Source: Coniochaeta sp. PMI_546 (taxonomy: Eukaryota; Ascomycota; Sordariomycetes; Coniochaetales; Coniochaetaceae). Taken from it: a DNA stretch of 64,000 nt. The number at the start of each line of letters is the position of its first letter. Positions within the stretch are counted from its first letter, which is position 1. Shown piece after piece: positions 38,903 through 49,194 of the stretch. The stretch is taken from contig MU271158.1 in assembly GCA_021432605.1 (NCBI GenBank), positions 310,001-374,000 on the forward strand, in the 5' to 3' direction. The notes beneath the pieces are model-generated. The model saw only the letters and a list, made by a program, of their open reading frames with translations. It was not told the DNA's origin and made no database searches. The position numbers and the translations under genes were made by a program.

Positions 38903-39628
38903 TGCATGGCCGAATGTCGGAGGCAAGAAGCCCTGTGCTAGCCGGATCGGCTATCGCACTGCAGGAATAGGACTCGGATAGCTGAAAGGGCGATGTTACA
39001 AAGATGTTATATTGGGAAAGCATTGGAAAAAAACCCCCCAACAGAGAGTGTGCGCGGCAAAAGTCTATGCTAGTTGCGACTAAGTTTTGCCAGACGCTCT
39101 TACGAAAGGAGAATGTAAGAGTTGGTCATGGTATGCACACTAGTCGCATCTCAAAGCCTTGTACTTTGGTCTCTTATCATGCATGCCATGCAACTTCAGC
39201 TTGGTTTACGCACGTCGGTGTAGGTGGTATGGTGGTGGCATAGCGGTGGCATGGGGTAAGAAACACCACAGCCGAAGACAGCGCCCTGCCCCTCGAGATA
39301 ACCATGCCTGCAAGCATGCCGGAACAGTAAGCGACAAGGACGTCATACTGTGCGACTGGGGGAAGACGACCATTCACCAATAAGACCGTGGAAGAGATGT
39401 GACACAACCTGGCGCTAATGTGTTAGTTGCAGTAGGTTGCAGTAAGTCGCCCATTAAGTAAGACGGTCGAGTCCGAGGACAGCTCGTAGCCTCACCCTCA
39501 TTCTGACTCTATTCTTTTTGTAATCCATATCACATAACAGTGACGATGAACACTGCTTGAATCCGTCTCGTTGGCTTTTTTTGCATTTGTTGAAGGATAT
39601 ACCCGCTGTTCGACCCCTCGACGTCTCG
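38903..39628. other. Divergent intergenic region
   Basis: Shared promoter region between the collagen-like gene (minus) and the subtilisin gene (plus). It may hold an unrecognised first exon of the collagen-like gene. Nothing else seen. Confidence 0.5.
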
Positions 39629-42242
39629 ATGGCCAGCACGTCCAAAGAGTTGGTTGTTTTGGATCGATGGCAACATACATTGCGCAATATCATAAAGAAG
39701 GCCATAGACGAGCGCAATGAGGCTCTCAAGCAATACGATGAGGGGGTACAGAAATGCACTGACCAGGCCGCGAGGGACACGCTTTACATAGCCCGGAATC
39801 AGCGGCTGAACGACATTCGCATCCAGATCATAGATGCTATGTCAGAAGCTTTGGGGAAGAACAAGGCCGATACGGCTAACGACCTGGATATACTCAACGC
39901 CAAAGAGCACCTTGCTCTCACCGTATATCTTAGCGACCAGTTTACCGAGGCCGAGCCAATTTATCGGGAGATTCTGGGCGCCCGGTTGGAAATCAAGGAT
40001 GAGGTTGAGCGGACGACGTTGACGCGCCACATGCTCCTTGCCACGCTGCATCAAATCGTTAATCATGTGAAGGAAGCAAAAGACAATCATACCGGTTCAG
40101 AAGGAGTACCTCTGAAGCTAGAAGCGCCTGCTGGTGTTGCCCCTGATCCGGCATCTGCCGAGGGCCCCAAAAGAGACCTGGCCTTGGTCCACCGCGAAGC
40201 ATTGGAGCTAGCCATGGCCAATATTCAATACACGACTAAGGAGAACAAGAAGTTGGCGGAGGACGTAGATATGGCGCTGAGTTTGCTGAACAAGCTACAG
40301 GAGCCCGATAAGGACGACCAAGGAAAGATGGCCATTGCGCTCCGCAAGAAGATCGAGCTGCTGGAGATATCGATCGCTAAGGCGCAGGCACGGAGTCCTG
40401 AGAACGAGCAACAACTAATTGCAGCCAAGATCCGACTCTTTAGGCTATTATCACAGTCGCTCCAGCAGATCGAGGAGGCAAAAGTCGTGGCCATTAGCTT
40501 GGAACCGAACCTGCTGAAGGAGCTAGAAAATCCGACGATGCAGAATCCCCGCCTACAGGAGAAGATTTCGGAATTTTTAACAGAGATCAAAGACTTTCTT
40601 GCCGAGAGTACAGGGGCAAGCCCTGCCGGGACGCCGGCATACGAACGACAGCCAAGCTTCGGAATTAGTAGATGTAAGAGACCCTACCCCCTTAGATCGA
40701 ATAGTCAGGTGCTCCTCTCGAGCGAGTCGCTAAACTGAGTGCTGCTCAAGCCGTCACATGGCACACAGATCCCCTAGAAGACGAGGAATTTGAGAAAGCG
40801 GCACTGTTCGATGCAGGGGCAACAAGCCCTGGTGAAAATCCAACGTAAGTTTGTCACTTGGGTCCCAAATGATAGAAGCAGAAGGGTAGGACCTGGTGAA
40901 TTCCAGCTAGTACGCTGACAAAAGCTTCAGGGAAAGCGCCAGATGGATCCAAAGCTTCCTTAGATTCCGGCAGAAAACGCTGGAAAATGCTGTGGTCAAT
41001 ATTCAAGACCGTACACAAACCCCTGTACGTGTGGCTATAATAGACACAGGCATCGATCCTGGCCATCAGTATATCAAGGACAGGCGATGGACACCTTGGT
41101 TCAAAGTAGGGGATACTCAAATCGAGCGGTACCATGACTTTTCCAAGGTGAAACCACCTGCTCCTGGGAGTACCCAAAAAGCCCCTAAGCCAGCTCAATC
41201 TCAAGTTCAGCCTCAAGCTGAACCTCAAGCCCGATCCCAACCGCAAGCACAACCTCAAGCTCAAGCTCAAGCTCAACCTAAAGCTCAAGCTCAGCCTCAA
41301 ACTCAACCTCAAGCTCAACCGTTGCCACAACCAGAAGACAAAGACGGCCACGGTACTTTCATTGCTGGCATCCTGCTCCAGCTCGTGCCACAGATCGATC
41401 TACGCATTGCGCGGATAGGCGAGACGCGCGAAGACATCCAGACGGACGCCGGCCTCTCCCACAAGGTTGCTCAGGCAGTCAAACACGCAGCCGAGGAATG
41501 GGATAGTGAGATCATCTCAATATCCTTCTGCTGCAAGGAGACGAAAGTCGTCCGGGACGCCATCCGCGCTGCCGTATCCAAGGACATTTTGCTATTCGCG
41601 GCGACAGGCAACAGTGGCTACAATGAAGACCTAATCTACCCGGCCACCGAAAGGGATGTCTTTAAGGTCATGGCCTGCAACCATTTCGGCACCATGAGAG
41701 ACTTCTCTACGCCATCTTTGAACAAGGAGTATAGCTTACTCACCCTCGGCTGCGCCATCGAATCTACTTGGCCAGCATCACTCCGAGCCGCAGCCGCCTC
41801 GGACGGCATCAGAGTAGTATGTCCTCGCCTTCTGATGCGTAACAAGGCCACGCCGAAACTTGTACACAAACAGGACGGCAGCTGCACGTGCAAGGATGCG
41901 TGGGCTTATATGAGTGGGACGTCATTTGCAGCCCCTGTCGCTGCTGCCTTCGCTGCCGTCGTCTACCAGTTCTACAATGCGCATCAATCGCAGATCAAGC
42001 CCGGCCTCGGAATAGAGGACTTCAAGTCAATCTCGTCGATGCGCCGCGTGCTCAAGGCCATGTCGCTGCAGACGAATGAAAAGTACTCCTACCTCCGGCC
42101 GCCGAACCACCGAGCCAACCAGTTCACGTTTCGTCCGATTGAGAAAAATGCAGCGACGAATGCGCAGGGCAAGACTTATGACGAGTTCTTCATCAGTGCG
42201 TTACAGACGGTTATCACTCGTGGGGATGGGCCATTCGAGTGA
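39629..42242 (+). CDS. Intracellular two-domain subtilisin-like protease (S8), gasdermin partner
   Basis: Three exons (39629-40673, 40751-40844, 40931-42242) encode 816 aa; introns of 77 and 86 nt restore a continuous frame. There is no signal peptide, so it is cytosolic. Residues 1-350 are alpha-helical, with a TPR-like hairpin (YLSDQFTEAEPIYREILGAR), and have no domain I can name. The subtilase domain (about 405-745) has the full triad: Asp418 (VAIIDTGID), His520 (DGHGTFIAG) and Ser711 (SGTSFAAPVAAA), with oxyanion Asn607 (AATGNSG). A Gln/Pro/Ala repeat (about 457-515) is inserted between Asp and His. In fungi, subtilases of this layout are encoded next to gasdermin genes and activate them by cleavage (HET-Q2 acting on HET-Q1). 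The next gene, 304 bp away and convergent, is a gasdermin-like gene, which supports the same role here. The start at 39629 was chosen because earlier in-frame codons lack an ATG. Confidence 0.9.
41160..41335 (+). repeat. Gln/Pro/Ala-coding hexamer repeat inside the protease
   Basis: Degenerate tandem hexamers of the type CAAGCT/CAACCT encode alternating Gln-Ala and Gln-Pro dipeptides. The repeat is in frame, between the catalytic Asp and His of the subtilase domain, and is likely length-variable between strains. Confidence 0.8.
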
Positions 42243-42546
42243 CATACAGTTAGTTACTCTATGCAAGGTATGGAATTGCTTAAGAAGAGGCCTAGACTAA
42301 GTCTAAGTGAACCAATTCTCAGGGGGCTTTATGTTGGCTTACGGTCGTTCATACGTACAAAAAACACCTACTGCCCGACTGAGATCTCAATAGACCATCT
42401 GCACCGTGGAACGACGTTCGACACGCAAATATAGGTCATGATCGTAAATCGTTAAGCTCCTACAGACAATGAAGCACGTAGTTCTGAGCTTGTGGCGGAG
42501 GTCTGGAACACTCTCAAGCCACTATCCTCGTCCCAAACTCAAATCA
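42243..42546. other. Short convergent spacer between protease and gasdermin genes
   Basis: 304 bp holding the 3' ends of both genes. No coding seen. Compactness supports inheritance of the two genes as a unit. Confidence 0.6.
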
Positions 42547-43488
42547 TCAAACAGCCTTGACAAGATAGTAAAGTTCGTCCCCATCACCCACCTCTCCTGT
42601 CTCGAAGCTCTCTTTTGGCAGCTGGATCCCAAAGTCTTCGGCCTCGACCCTTGCATCCTTTATATCCCATTCGGCAGTATCGTCCGCGTCACCGTCGCCA
42701 TCGTCACCAATATCGCTCTGATAGCCTCCAGGATCACTTCCTTCCCAGTCATCGTTCTTACCCGCGTGCGCCCCTTCCAGATCGCCCCCTTCCCTCTGGG
42801 CTCCCACCACCGCCTTTCCCGTCAGCCACGTGACATAGATCTTGCTCATCCTATACGCAAACACATAATCACCAGCCGCATGACCCTCCTCAGTAACCCC
42901 TGCCTCTGCCGTCGTCTGTCCCTCACCACCAGCCCTCACCTGGCCACCAAGTTGCCCACCGTCGACCGCAGCCTCCAGCTTCGCCGCCAGCTCAGTCCGG
43001 CTCGTCCCCTCCGTCGTGAACTTGCCCGGCTTCCTGGCAATCTTCAAGCCCGTGATCAGGTACGCCGAGCCGCCCGACCAACGGACCCGGTTGAGGTGCT
43101 TCTTCACGTCCGGGATCTCGATCAGCCGCGAGGCGAGGTCCTTGTCGACCTTCGGCTCGAAGAAGACGGTCTCGAGCTTGGCGGCCTCGAAGGTCTGGGT
43201 GCGGCCCGCCTCGGTCGAGCGCGAGGCCTCGGCGGTCAGCAGGTCGAGCACGTGGGCGAAGGCGCCGACCGAGGCGAACGACGAGGAGGTGCTGCGGCAC
43301 GACCATTCCGTTGTCGTGGCGGCGCGGGGCTTCAGGTCTCCGTCCAGCGGTATCGGGTCTGCGAGCCGGTTCCAAGGCTCGAGCGGGTCCGCCACGACCT
43401 GGCCGAGCTTGATGTAGTCGTCAGGCGCGTAGCGCGTCATGGGCAGGATGAAGAACACCTTGGGAAAGGCGGGCGGTTGCGAAGGCAT
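42547..43488 (-). CDS. Fungal gasdermin-like pore-forming protein (RCD-1/HET-Q1 type)
   Basis: Single-exon gene of 313 aa without signal peptide. I recognise the fungal gasdermin-like family by the N-terminal YAPDDYIKLGQVV, the central strand AYLITGLKIAR (about 142-152), an intervening stretch of alternating polar/apolar residues that would form the membrane-inserting hairpins, and DYVFAYRMSKIYV (about 207-219), which matches the closing strand of animal gasdermin pore domains. After about residue 225 the protein changes to an acidic, Gly/Asp/Glu-rich tail of about 85 residues. Fungal gasdermins cause regulated cell death: a protease removes a short C-terminal part and the N-terminal part oligomerises in the plasma membrane. 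The neighbouring convergent subtilase gene is the expected activator. Family placement is by motif pattern and context, not by search, so some uncertainty remains. Confidence 0.78.
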   Translation of the reverse strand: MPSQPPAFPKVFFILPMTRYAPDDYIKLGQVVADPLEPWNRLADPIPLDGDLKPRAATTTEWSCRSTSSSFASVGAFAHVLDLLTAEASRSTEAGRTQTFEAAKLETVFFEPKVDKDLASRLIEIPDVKKHLNRVRWSGGSAYLITGLKIARKPGKFTTEGTSRTELAAKLEAAVDGGQLGGQVRAGGEGQTTAEAGVTEEGHAAGDYVFAYRMSKIYVTWLTGKAVVGAQREGGDLEGAHAGKNDDWEGSDPGGYQSDIGDDGDGDADDTAEWDIKDARVEAEDFGIQLPKESFETGEVGDGDELYYLVKAV

Positions 43489-45670
43489 GATAACAGAAAG
43501 GTTGACGGGATTCTGCTAAAAAACGCTAGGATAATCTAGTGATTTGTCTGTTGGAACGAAGCTACTGTGTTTCTTTACCACGAGACGGATGTCAGATTAC
43601 TTCATGGACTGCGTACTAGGCAGCATGTTCAGGCAAGAGCACGTCGGAGCCTTACCTCTCTCCTTCACGTATTGCTTAGGTATAAGACGAGCAACTACCG
43701 CCAAGAAACTTGCATAAGGATGGCGCACCGGGATCCACTCGGCCCTTACCGAGATATCAGCATGCATGTCAACGACGGTCTATCATTGGGCTCAATACGC
43801 TAGCTTCGGCCAGCCTTTTGCCAGCACAGTGCGCCGTTTTCTCTCCTTGGCTTTCCCCATTGTTGTCGACCACTTGACACTGGCAGACTTTGGCGCTTCC
43901 AATAGAAGGTTTCAATGGTCCAATAGTCGGAAGACTGCACCTCGCGCAATCGCATGGCACACTGCATGATCGTGCACCCGTGATACTGGCAGAGGCTAGA
44001 GGAGCGGGGACTTCTTGGATGCATGCCGGCTGTTCGGCGGCTTGGACGATCGACCGAAGGCGTCACAATGTCCTGGTGCGGTAGCTGGAGCAAATATACT
44101 GGTAGAGTCATGACTTCACAGAATAGGCGACAGCCAGCAGGAAATGCGCATTTGAGACGCAACACCAGCTGTTGACAAACTACTCGCAGTCGAAGACCTA
44201 GTGAACCCGCTGGGGGACAAATTTCTGTCTGACTTTATATTCATGTAGACTCCACAGCCCCTACAATCAAACCGACGATAATACCATGGTTTAACGGTGA
44301 TCTGTATCGATTGCTGCGTGGTATAGACTTAGACCTATGTCCTAGTGCATGTTTATAGGATCCTTTATTCGTTCATTTCATGCTGGGCTGGAACAAGATT
44401 GAGTCCAGGTCGCTCTCTTGCTCCACCAAATCTTCCTGACCTTCTTAGTCATGTCTTAGCTGTATCGCTTTATCGAATTGATGGTAACCAGGTGACTGGA
44501 TACGGTATGGTGTAGACTTCTTCGACGTGTACCAGAACATTGGCAAAAGGTGTTGATTAGTTCCCCTAAGTCTACTTCCGTATAGTCAGGGCTGCTTGTA
44601 AGGACGGTCGTCTCCATTTTATAGACGTAGAAAACTGACTGCCTTTCACGGCTAAGTTGCTCATTGAAGCGTACCTAGCTCTTTTGTAACTCTTTAGTAG
44701 TGGAGAAAGGCAGTATGAATAAAAAATACCATTAACGATTACCTTGATTTCTTGAGACACTCCTAAGGTATAGCCTAGACCATCACAGCATCCCAGCCCG
44801 CTTGTAATCTAGGGCCAGCTCTGATCAGGCCCAGTCCTGACTCTCGATACAATTGCTGGCTATTCTCACAGATCTGAGTGAGCAGCAGTCTTCTTATACA
44901 GCGTGCCTGGCCTGAGAACATCCGGGGCAACTCTATCACACCTCAAAGCACCACGGGCCCTGTCACACGCCCTGTGACGGCAGAATAACAGCTGGAGTTG
45001 ATTTCCTTGCCTTTGTTGTTAGAAAGCCAGTGATGGTCGAGGGCTTAGTCCCCATCCGAAAACGACCTTCCGTCTTGCTGCGCATCGTACAGGTTGGAAA
45101 CGAGGAGAGAAACATCTCATATTGTTTTGTTCACATGATCTCTAGGATATAGGAACATCTTACTATGGCCCCTAACTCATACGAGTCGAGTGACATGACG
45201 ACTTTTCAGAGTATGTAAAACGTGGTCGAGAACTGGCGAGGTCACCCGGGATCCAGGGTCCACTCGCGGAAGCTTGGCTCCGGGAGGGACTGCGTTTCCC
45301 AGGTTCTAACCAACTCCGTGTCTGCAATGCAACGCTGAGCAATATATCCGTACGCAATTAAGTGGTTTTGATCGGACGGATTTGTTGAAGTCGACTGTTG
45401 TTTCGGAAGCTAGGGTTGAGTTTCCTCAGCGTTGCCCGCTTCGGTCCTCTTCCGGCGTCATGAAAGTTGACATCAGGATGGGAGTGCTACACTAGCTATT
45501 GGCTGTGAACTCTTCACTCCCGGAACGCGGTTCGCTCTTTGAGCCTCATACAACGCTAGTCCTGCAATATATATGGCCAGACATTCGACACTGTTACCAC
45601 TGACAACTGTGTATCACATCCAGGTTGGCTGAGCCAACCTTGCCTGCAAAGATCTGCAAAGTCAAGCAGC
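43489..45670. other. Intergenic region
   Basis: About 2.2 kb with no open frame of note. It covers the gasdermin promoter and the CBM1-gene promoter. No transposon ends, tRNA or repeats recognised. Confidence 0.5.
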
Positions 45671-46679
45671 ATGGTCATGCTGTCCCTGGCTGCTGTAGCA
45701 GCCCTTACACTGACGGCTTCAGTTGCCGCTCAAGCTACTGCTAATCCGTATGGACAGTGTGAGCGGCTCGACTCAGACTAGCCAAAGCATCATGTTTACT
45801 AACATGCACATCAGGCGGCGGTATCGGATACTCGGGGCCAAGCGCCTGCGGCTCGGGCTATACCTGCACCAGCTATAAGTAAGCTTTCGTTTGCATACAT
45901 TAGAGAAGCATTGATATCACGGATGGAGAATCTGACCTTAGTCAGCCCTTACTACTTCCAGTGCTATCCCGGAGCAGCCCCGGCCACGTCAACAAGTAGC
46001 AGCACGTCCTCCAGGGTGACCACAAGCACGAAACCCACAACAACCACCCTCACATCCAGCTCGCGGGCAACATCTTCCACAACCACCTCCCGGGCAACGA
46101 TAACCACGACCAAAGCATCCACCACAGCCACCGGCACAGGCAGCGTGCCCACAACCCTCCTGTCAGGATGGTACTGGGTCCGGGCCGTCGAATCGCCCAA
46201 CTTCCACAGCTACCTCCAAGCCAAACCGACCAACGCCCCGGGGCCAGCATACATGGACTCGTACCTGTCAGCGGGGCAGTTCAACATCGTCAGCGGGCAG
46301 CTGGTGCAGACGCGCGGCGACGGCGTGGCGCCGCTGTACATGAACGTCGAGAACCCGGCGGACAAGACGCAGCGCAAGCTGCAGACGTGGTTCAACACGA
46401 CACAGAATAGCTACGGGACTTTTGCCTTCCAGGGCGACACCGTGACCTGGAGCACGCCCGATATCAACCGGCCCAATCTCGCTGCTTGGTTGGTATGCGA
46501 GAATCAGCAGCTGTTCATCAATACCGGGGCGTATTTGTATAACACGCCTGCTGGTTGTGCTGATGAGACGGTAAGTCTGTGGGCGAGTTCACTTTCTTAC
46601 TGTCTAGACGCATTATGACAAATGAGCTGACGACAAGATGCAGATACACTCTTATGGAGGCTCAACAGCTAATCTCTGA
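45671..46679 (+). CDS. Secreted CBM1 protein with unassigned C-terminal domain
   Basis: Four exons (45671-45758, 45815-45878, 45946-46570, 46644-46679) encode 270 aa in consistent phases. A signal peptide (about residues 1-20, ASVAAQ) is followed at once by an N-terminal CBM1, whose Cys and aromatic residues are visible across two splice junctions (QCGGIGYSGPSACGSGYTC, then PYYFQCYPG), so binding to cellulose is expected. A Ser/Thr linker leads to a C-terminal domain of about 150 residues starting at GWYWVRAVESPNFHSYLQA and including YLSAGQFNIVSGQLVQ. I recognise this as a conserved part of ascomycete secreted proteins but know no activity for it. The last exon is only 11 codons. The gene sits between the gasdermin pair and RRB1. 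Confidence 0.85.
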
Positions 46680-46962
46680 ATTGGTTGACGATCAGTAGGA
46701 CATTGGAGCGTAAGCGATTGAGGAGGACGTTAAACAATTTTTGTTGTAAATATTCTATCCTCATCTAGGTGCAAATGCGAGTGTCAGGCAGCTTGAAGCA
46801 AGCCTTGATGTACTTGCTTCCGCGCGACAGCCTCAGTTTCCGTGTGCAATATTCTGCACACGACAACCACTGAACGACAATTCGTATTCTGCAAACGTGC
46901 AGCCGTCTCCGCCATCCCTCTCCTTCGCATTGACAGGTACAACACCTATGCACTTCCTTCCC

Positions 46963-48523
46963 TTATACGCTGATTGTCCGGAAAACACTGAACTCCTCTC
47001 CAGTAGCCATGAGACAGCCAGGTATTTGCGGGTGCCAGTGCACCTCCTTCGCCGTCTGCTGATAGTGCACAAACAGCAGCTGAGGCGGTACGTCCTGCAC
47101 ACCAGCCGTATCCTTGCTCTCCTCGTCGTCCAACTCGACAGCCAAGTCCCACAGCGTGACCGTGTTATCGCCCGCGGCGACAGCCACGATGCTGTCGTCG
47201 GTGGGGTGCCACTCGATGCTCGTGATCTGCTCCGTGTGGTACTTGAAGTTCGCGATCGGCGTCGGCTTGCCGGCCACCGAACCGCCCGCCGCGCTGGGCT
47301 TCCAGTTCCGCAGATCCCAGACCGCCCACTCGCCGTCGTCGGCGCCCGAGGCGAGGAGATGGGTGGTCTGCCGCGACCAGGAGATGACGTTGACGTCCGT
47401 GTCGCTGATCTGCATCGTGAGCGCGGGCTTGCGGCTCTTGCTGCGCACGTCCCACACGCGGACCGTGCCGTCGCTCGAGGCCGAGGAGAACACGGATGCC
47501 TCGCTCGGGCTCCACTGGATGTCCTCGACGCTGCTGGTGTGGCCCTGGAAAGGCCGCGTGTCCGTCACGAAACCGCCGCCGTCTGTGCGAGTGGTGGCAT
47601 ATATGACGCCGTCGTTGTCACCCGTGAGCAGCTTGCCGGCAGGGGAAAGAGGTGACCAGTCTACTGCGTAGCCTTCGGACTTGTGTGCTCGGATGGTGCA
47701 GAGGGGCTTGTTCTGCTGAGGGGTGATCATCGTGCCCGGGGTATCAAAAGCGGTGAGATGTGGGGTGATGTCGTGAATGTAGACGTTCGTGGACTCGGTC
47801 ATTGTCGCGGTGAGGGTAGTGGGAGGTTTGGAAGGGTCTTGTGATGGTGTTTGGTGAGCTCGTATCCGGTTTGTGGTCGAGTTGAGGGGTATCGACTTGG
47901 ACTCGAGGATAGGATCCGCGTCTTCGTCATCGTCGTCAGAGTCGTCAGAGTCCTCTCCGTCATCTCTTTGCATTCGGCTCAGACCGCTAAGCTTCATGAC
48001 CATGATCTGGTTGTCGCTTGCCCTCTGGCTGTCTGCCTGTGTTCCTGTCACGGTATACATGGTCGCTGGATAGACTTTCCGATTGTCGCCGAGGTTATCC
48101 CTCACAACATCGAATGAGAGACATGGCCAGGGCATACTGAGGTTATGGAGCATCTCGTACGTTGTAGGGTCGGGTGCCAAGGTCTGGCCAGGTTCGAGCT
48201 TCGTCCGTCCGACTATGAAGGTCCCAGGACCACTGTCGACGTCCATTGCTATGTAGCGAGCGCATGTCAGTCCCTATCCGCTCAATTGCCACGTGAATAA
48301 GGCTATGCGGCTCACCTTCTTTTTCCTCTGCCTCGCGCTCAGCATCCGGCCGGCCGTCCACTCCAGCTTCGAAGATCTCGTCCTCGCTCTCAAATTCATC
48401 CTCGAACTCGTCTTCGAACTCGCCCATCTCGTTCGTCTTGTCGTCGATGTCCATGGCTTCTGGACGGTCACCGCCTTTGCGCGGGAGGTCCGCCTTGTCG
48501 GACTCAGCTGCTCGTTTCGACAT
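46963..48523 (-). CDS. RRB1: RRB1/GRWD1-type WD40 ribosome-assembly factor
   Basis: Nuclear/nucleolar protein of 497 aa that chaperones ribosomal protein Rpl3 into 60S precursors. Exons are 48316-48523 and 46963-48248, with a 67-nt intron (gtgagc...catag). The N-terminus is acidic (EFEDEFEDEFESEDE), then comes the histone-chaperone-like segment (GPGTFIVGRTKLEPGQTL, PWPCLSFDVV). Five or more WD repeats follow, clearly SVEDIQWSPSEASVFSSASS with VRVWDVRSK, VNVISWSRQTTHLLASGADD with WAVWDLRNWK, and SIEWHPTDDSIVAVAAGDN with VTLWDLAVE. The end carries LLFVHYQQTAKEVHWHPQIP and the invariant-looking FSVFRTISV. The sequence is of normal family length and intact. It is a core housekeeping gene, marking the edge of the accessory stretch on its left. 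Confidence 0.95.
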
Positions 48524-49194
48524 CTTGCCTTATGTTATTTGTGAGCTTGTGGCTATAGTATCACAACCAAAAAACTAGCCGGTTTGGCGGGGTTGGTACG
48601 TTTGTTCTTGGTGTCGTCGCGATGTCTGCGAAATCCAAAATTTTGAACTTTTTAGTGGAGCCAAAGTGGCACCCCGCATTGTGGCTTAGCTTAACTGGGA
48701 AAGTGGGCCTTTAACTTTGGAAGTGTGGCTTGACACCGATACTGGTACTTCATACCGGTAACTGCATAAAAGCTGTGAAATATGCAATCAAGCAAGAGCA
48801 TTTGAGGTTTTCTTTGAAGGCAGCTTCCCTTTCCAAGTTGCCACGACAAAACACCACAAAGTAAGGTATCACTCCCCGCATAGGATCTACAGCTCTAAAT
48901 CTACTTCGGTTGAGGTTGTATCAGTCGTGTAGAACTTGGTCGGGCGTGATGATGGCGCCGCTCAGGGTTACAGCGGCCCGGCGCTCTGGGCGGAGGGATC
49001 ATTCCGTGACTTCATCGGTATCTGCCATTTAACCGCATCTTCGACGTGTCCATCGTCTCATCTTCTCCAAGGGACTGCCAAAACACTTCTCGTTGTTAGT
49101 CACGAGGCTGTACCCGCTAGTCAATCAATCCACTGGCCGACCGCATGTCTGGTCTATTTGCTAGACCTCTTCATCCCCAATTGAACATGATGCG
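48524..49194. other. Divergent promoter region
   Basis: 670 bp between RRB1 (minus) and the fucosyltransferase-like gene (plus). Contains the RRPE/PAC-like pair near RRB1. No coding seen. Confidence 0.55.
48619..48644. promoter_or_regulatory. RRPE-like and PAC-like elements upstream of RRB1
   Basis: AAAATTTT at 48637-48644 matches the ribosomal-RNA-processing element (RRPE) core, and GCGATG at 48619-48624 matches the first six bases of the PAC element. They lie about 95-120 bp upstream of the RRB1 ATG and 12 bp apart, the usual arrangement in ribosome-biogenesis promoters of ascomycetes. Confidence 0.5.

Noticed and set aside
42469-43539. 356-codon plus-strand frame opposite the gasdermin gene
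   Set aside because: The minus-strand frame shows gasdermin motifs and sensible composition; the plus strand is Arg/Leu-rich shadow.
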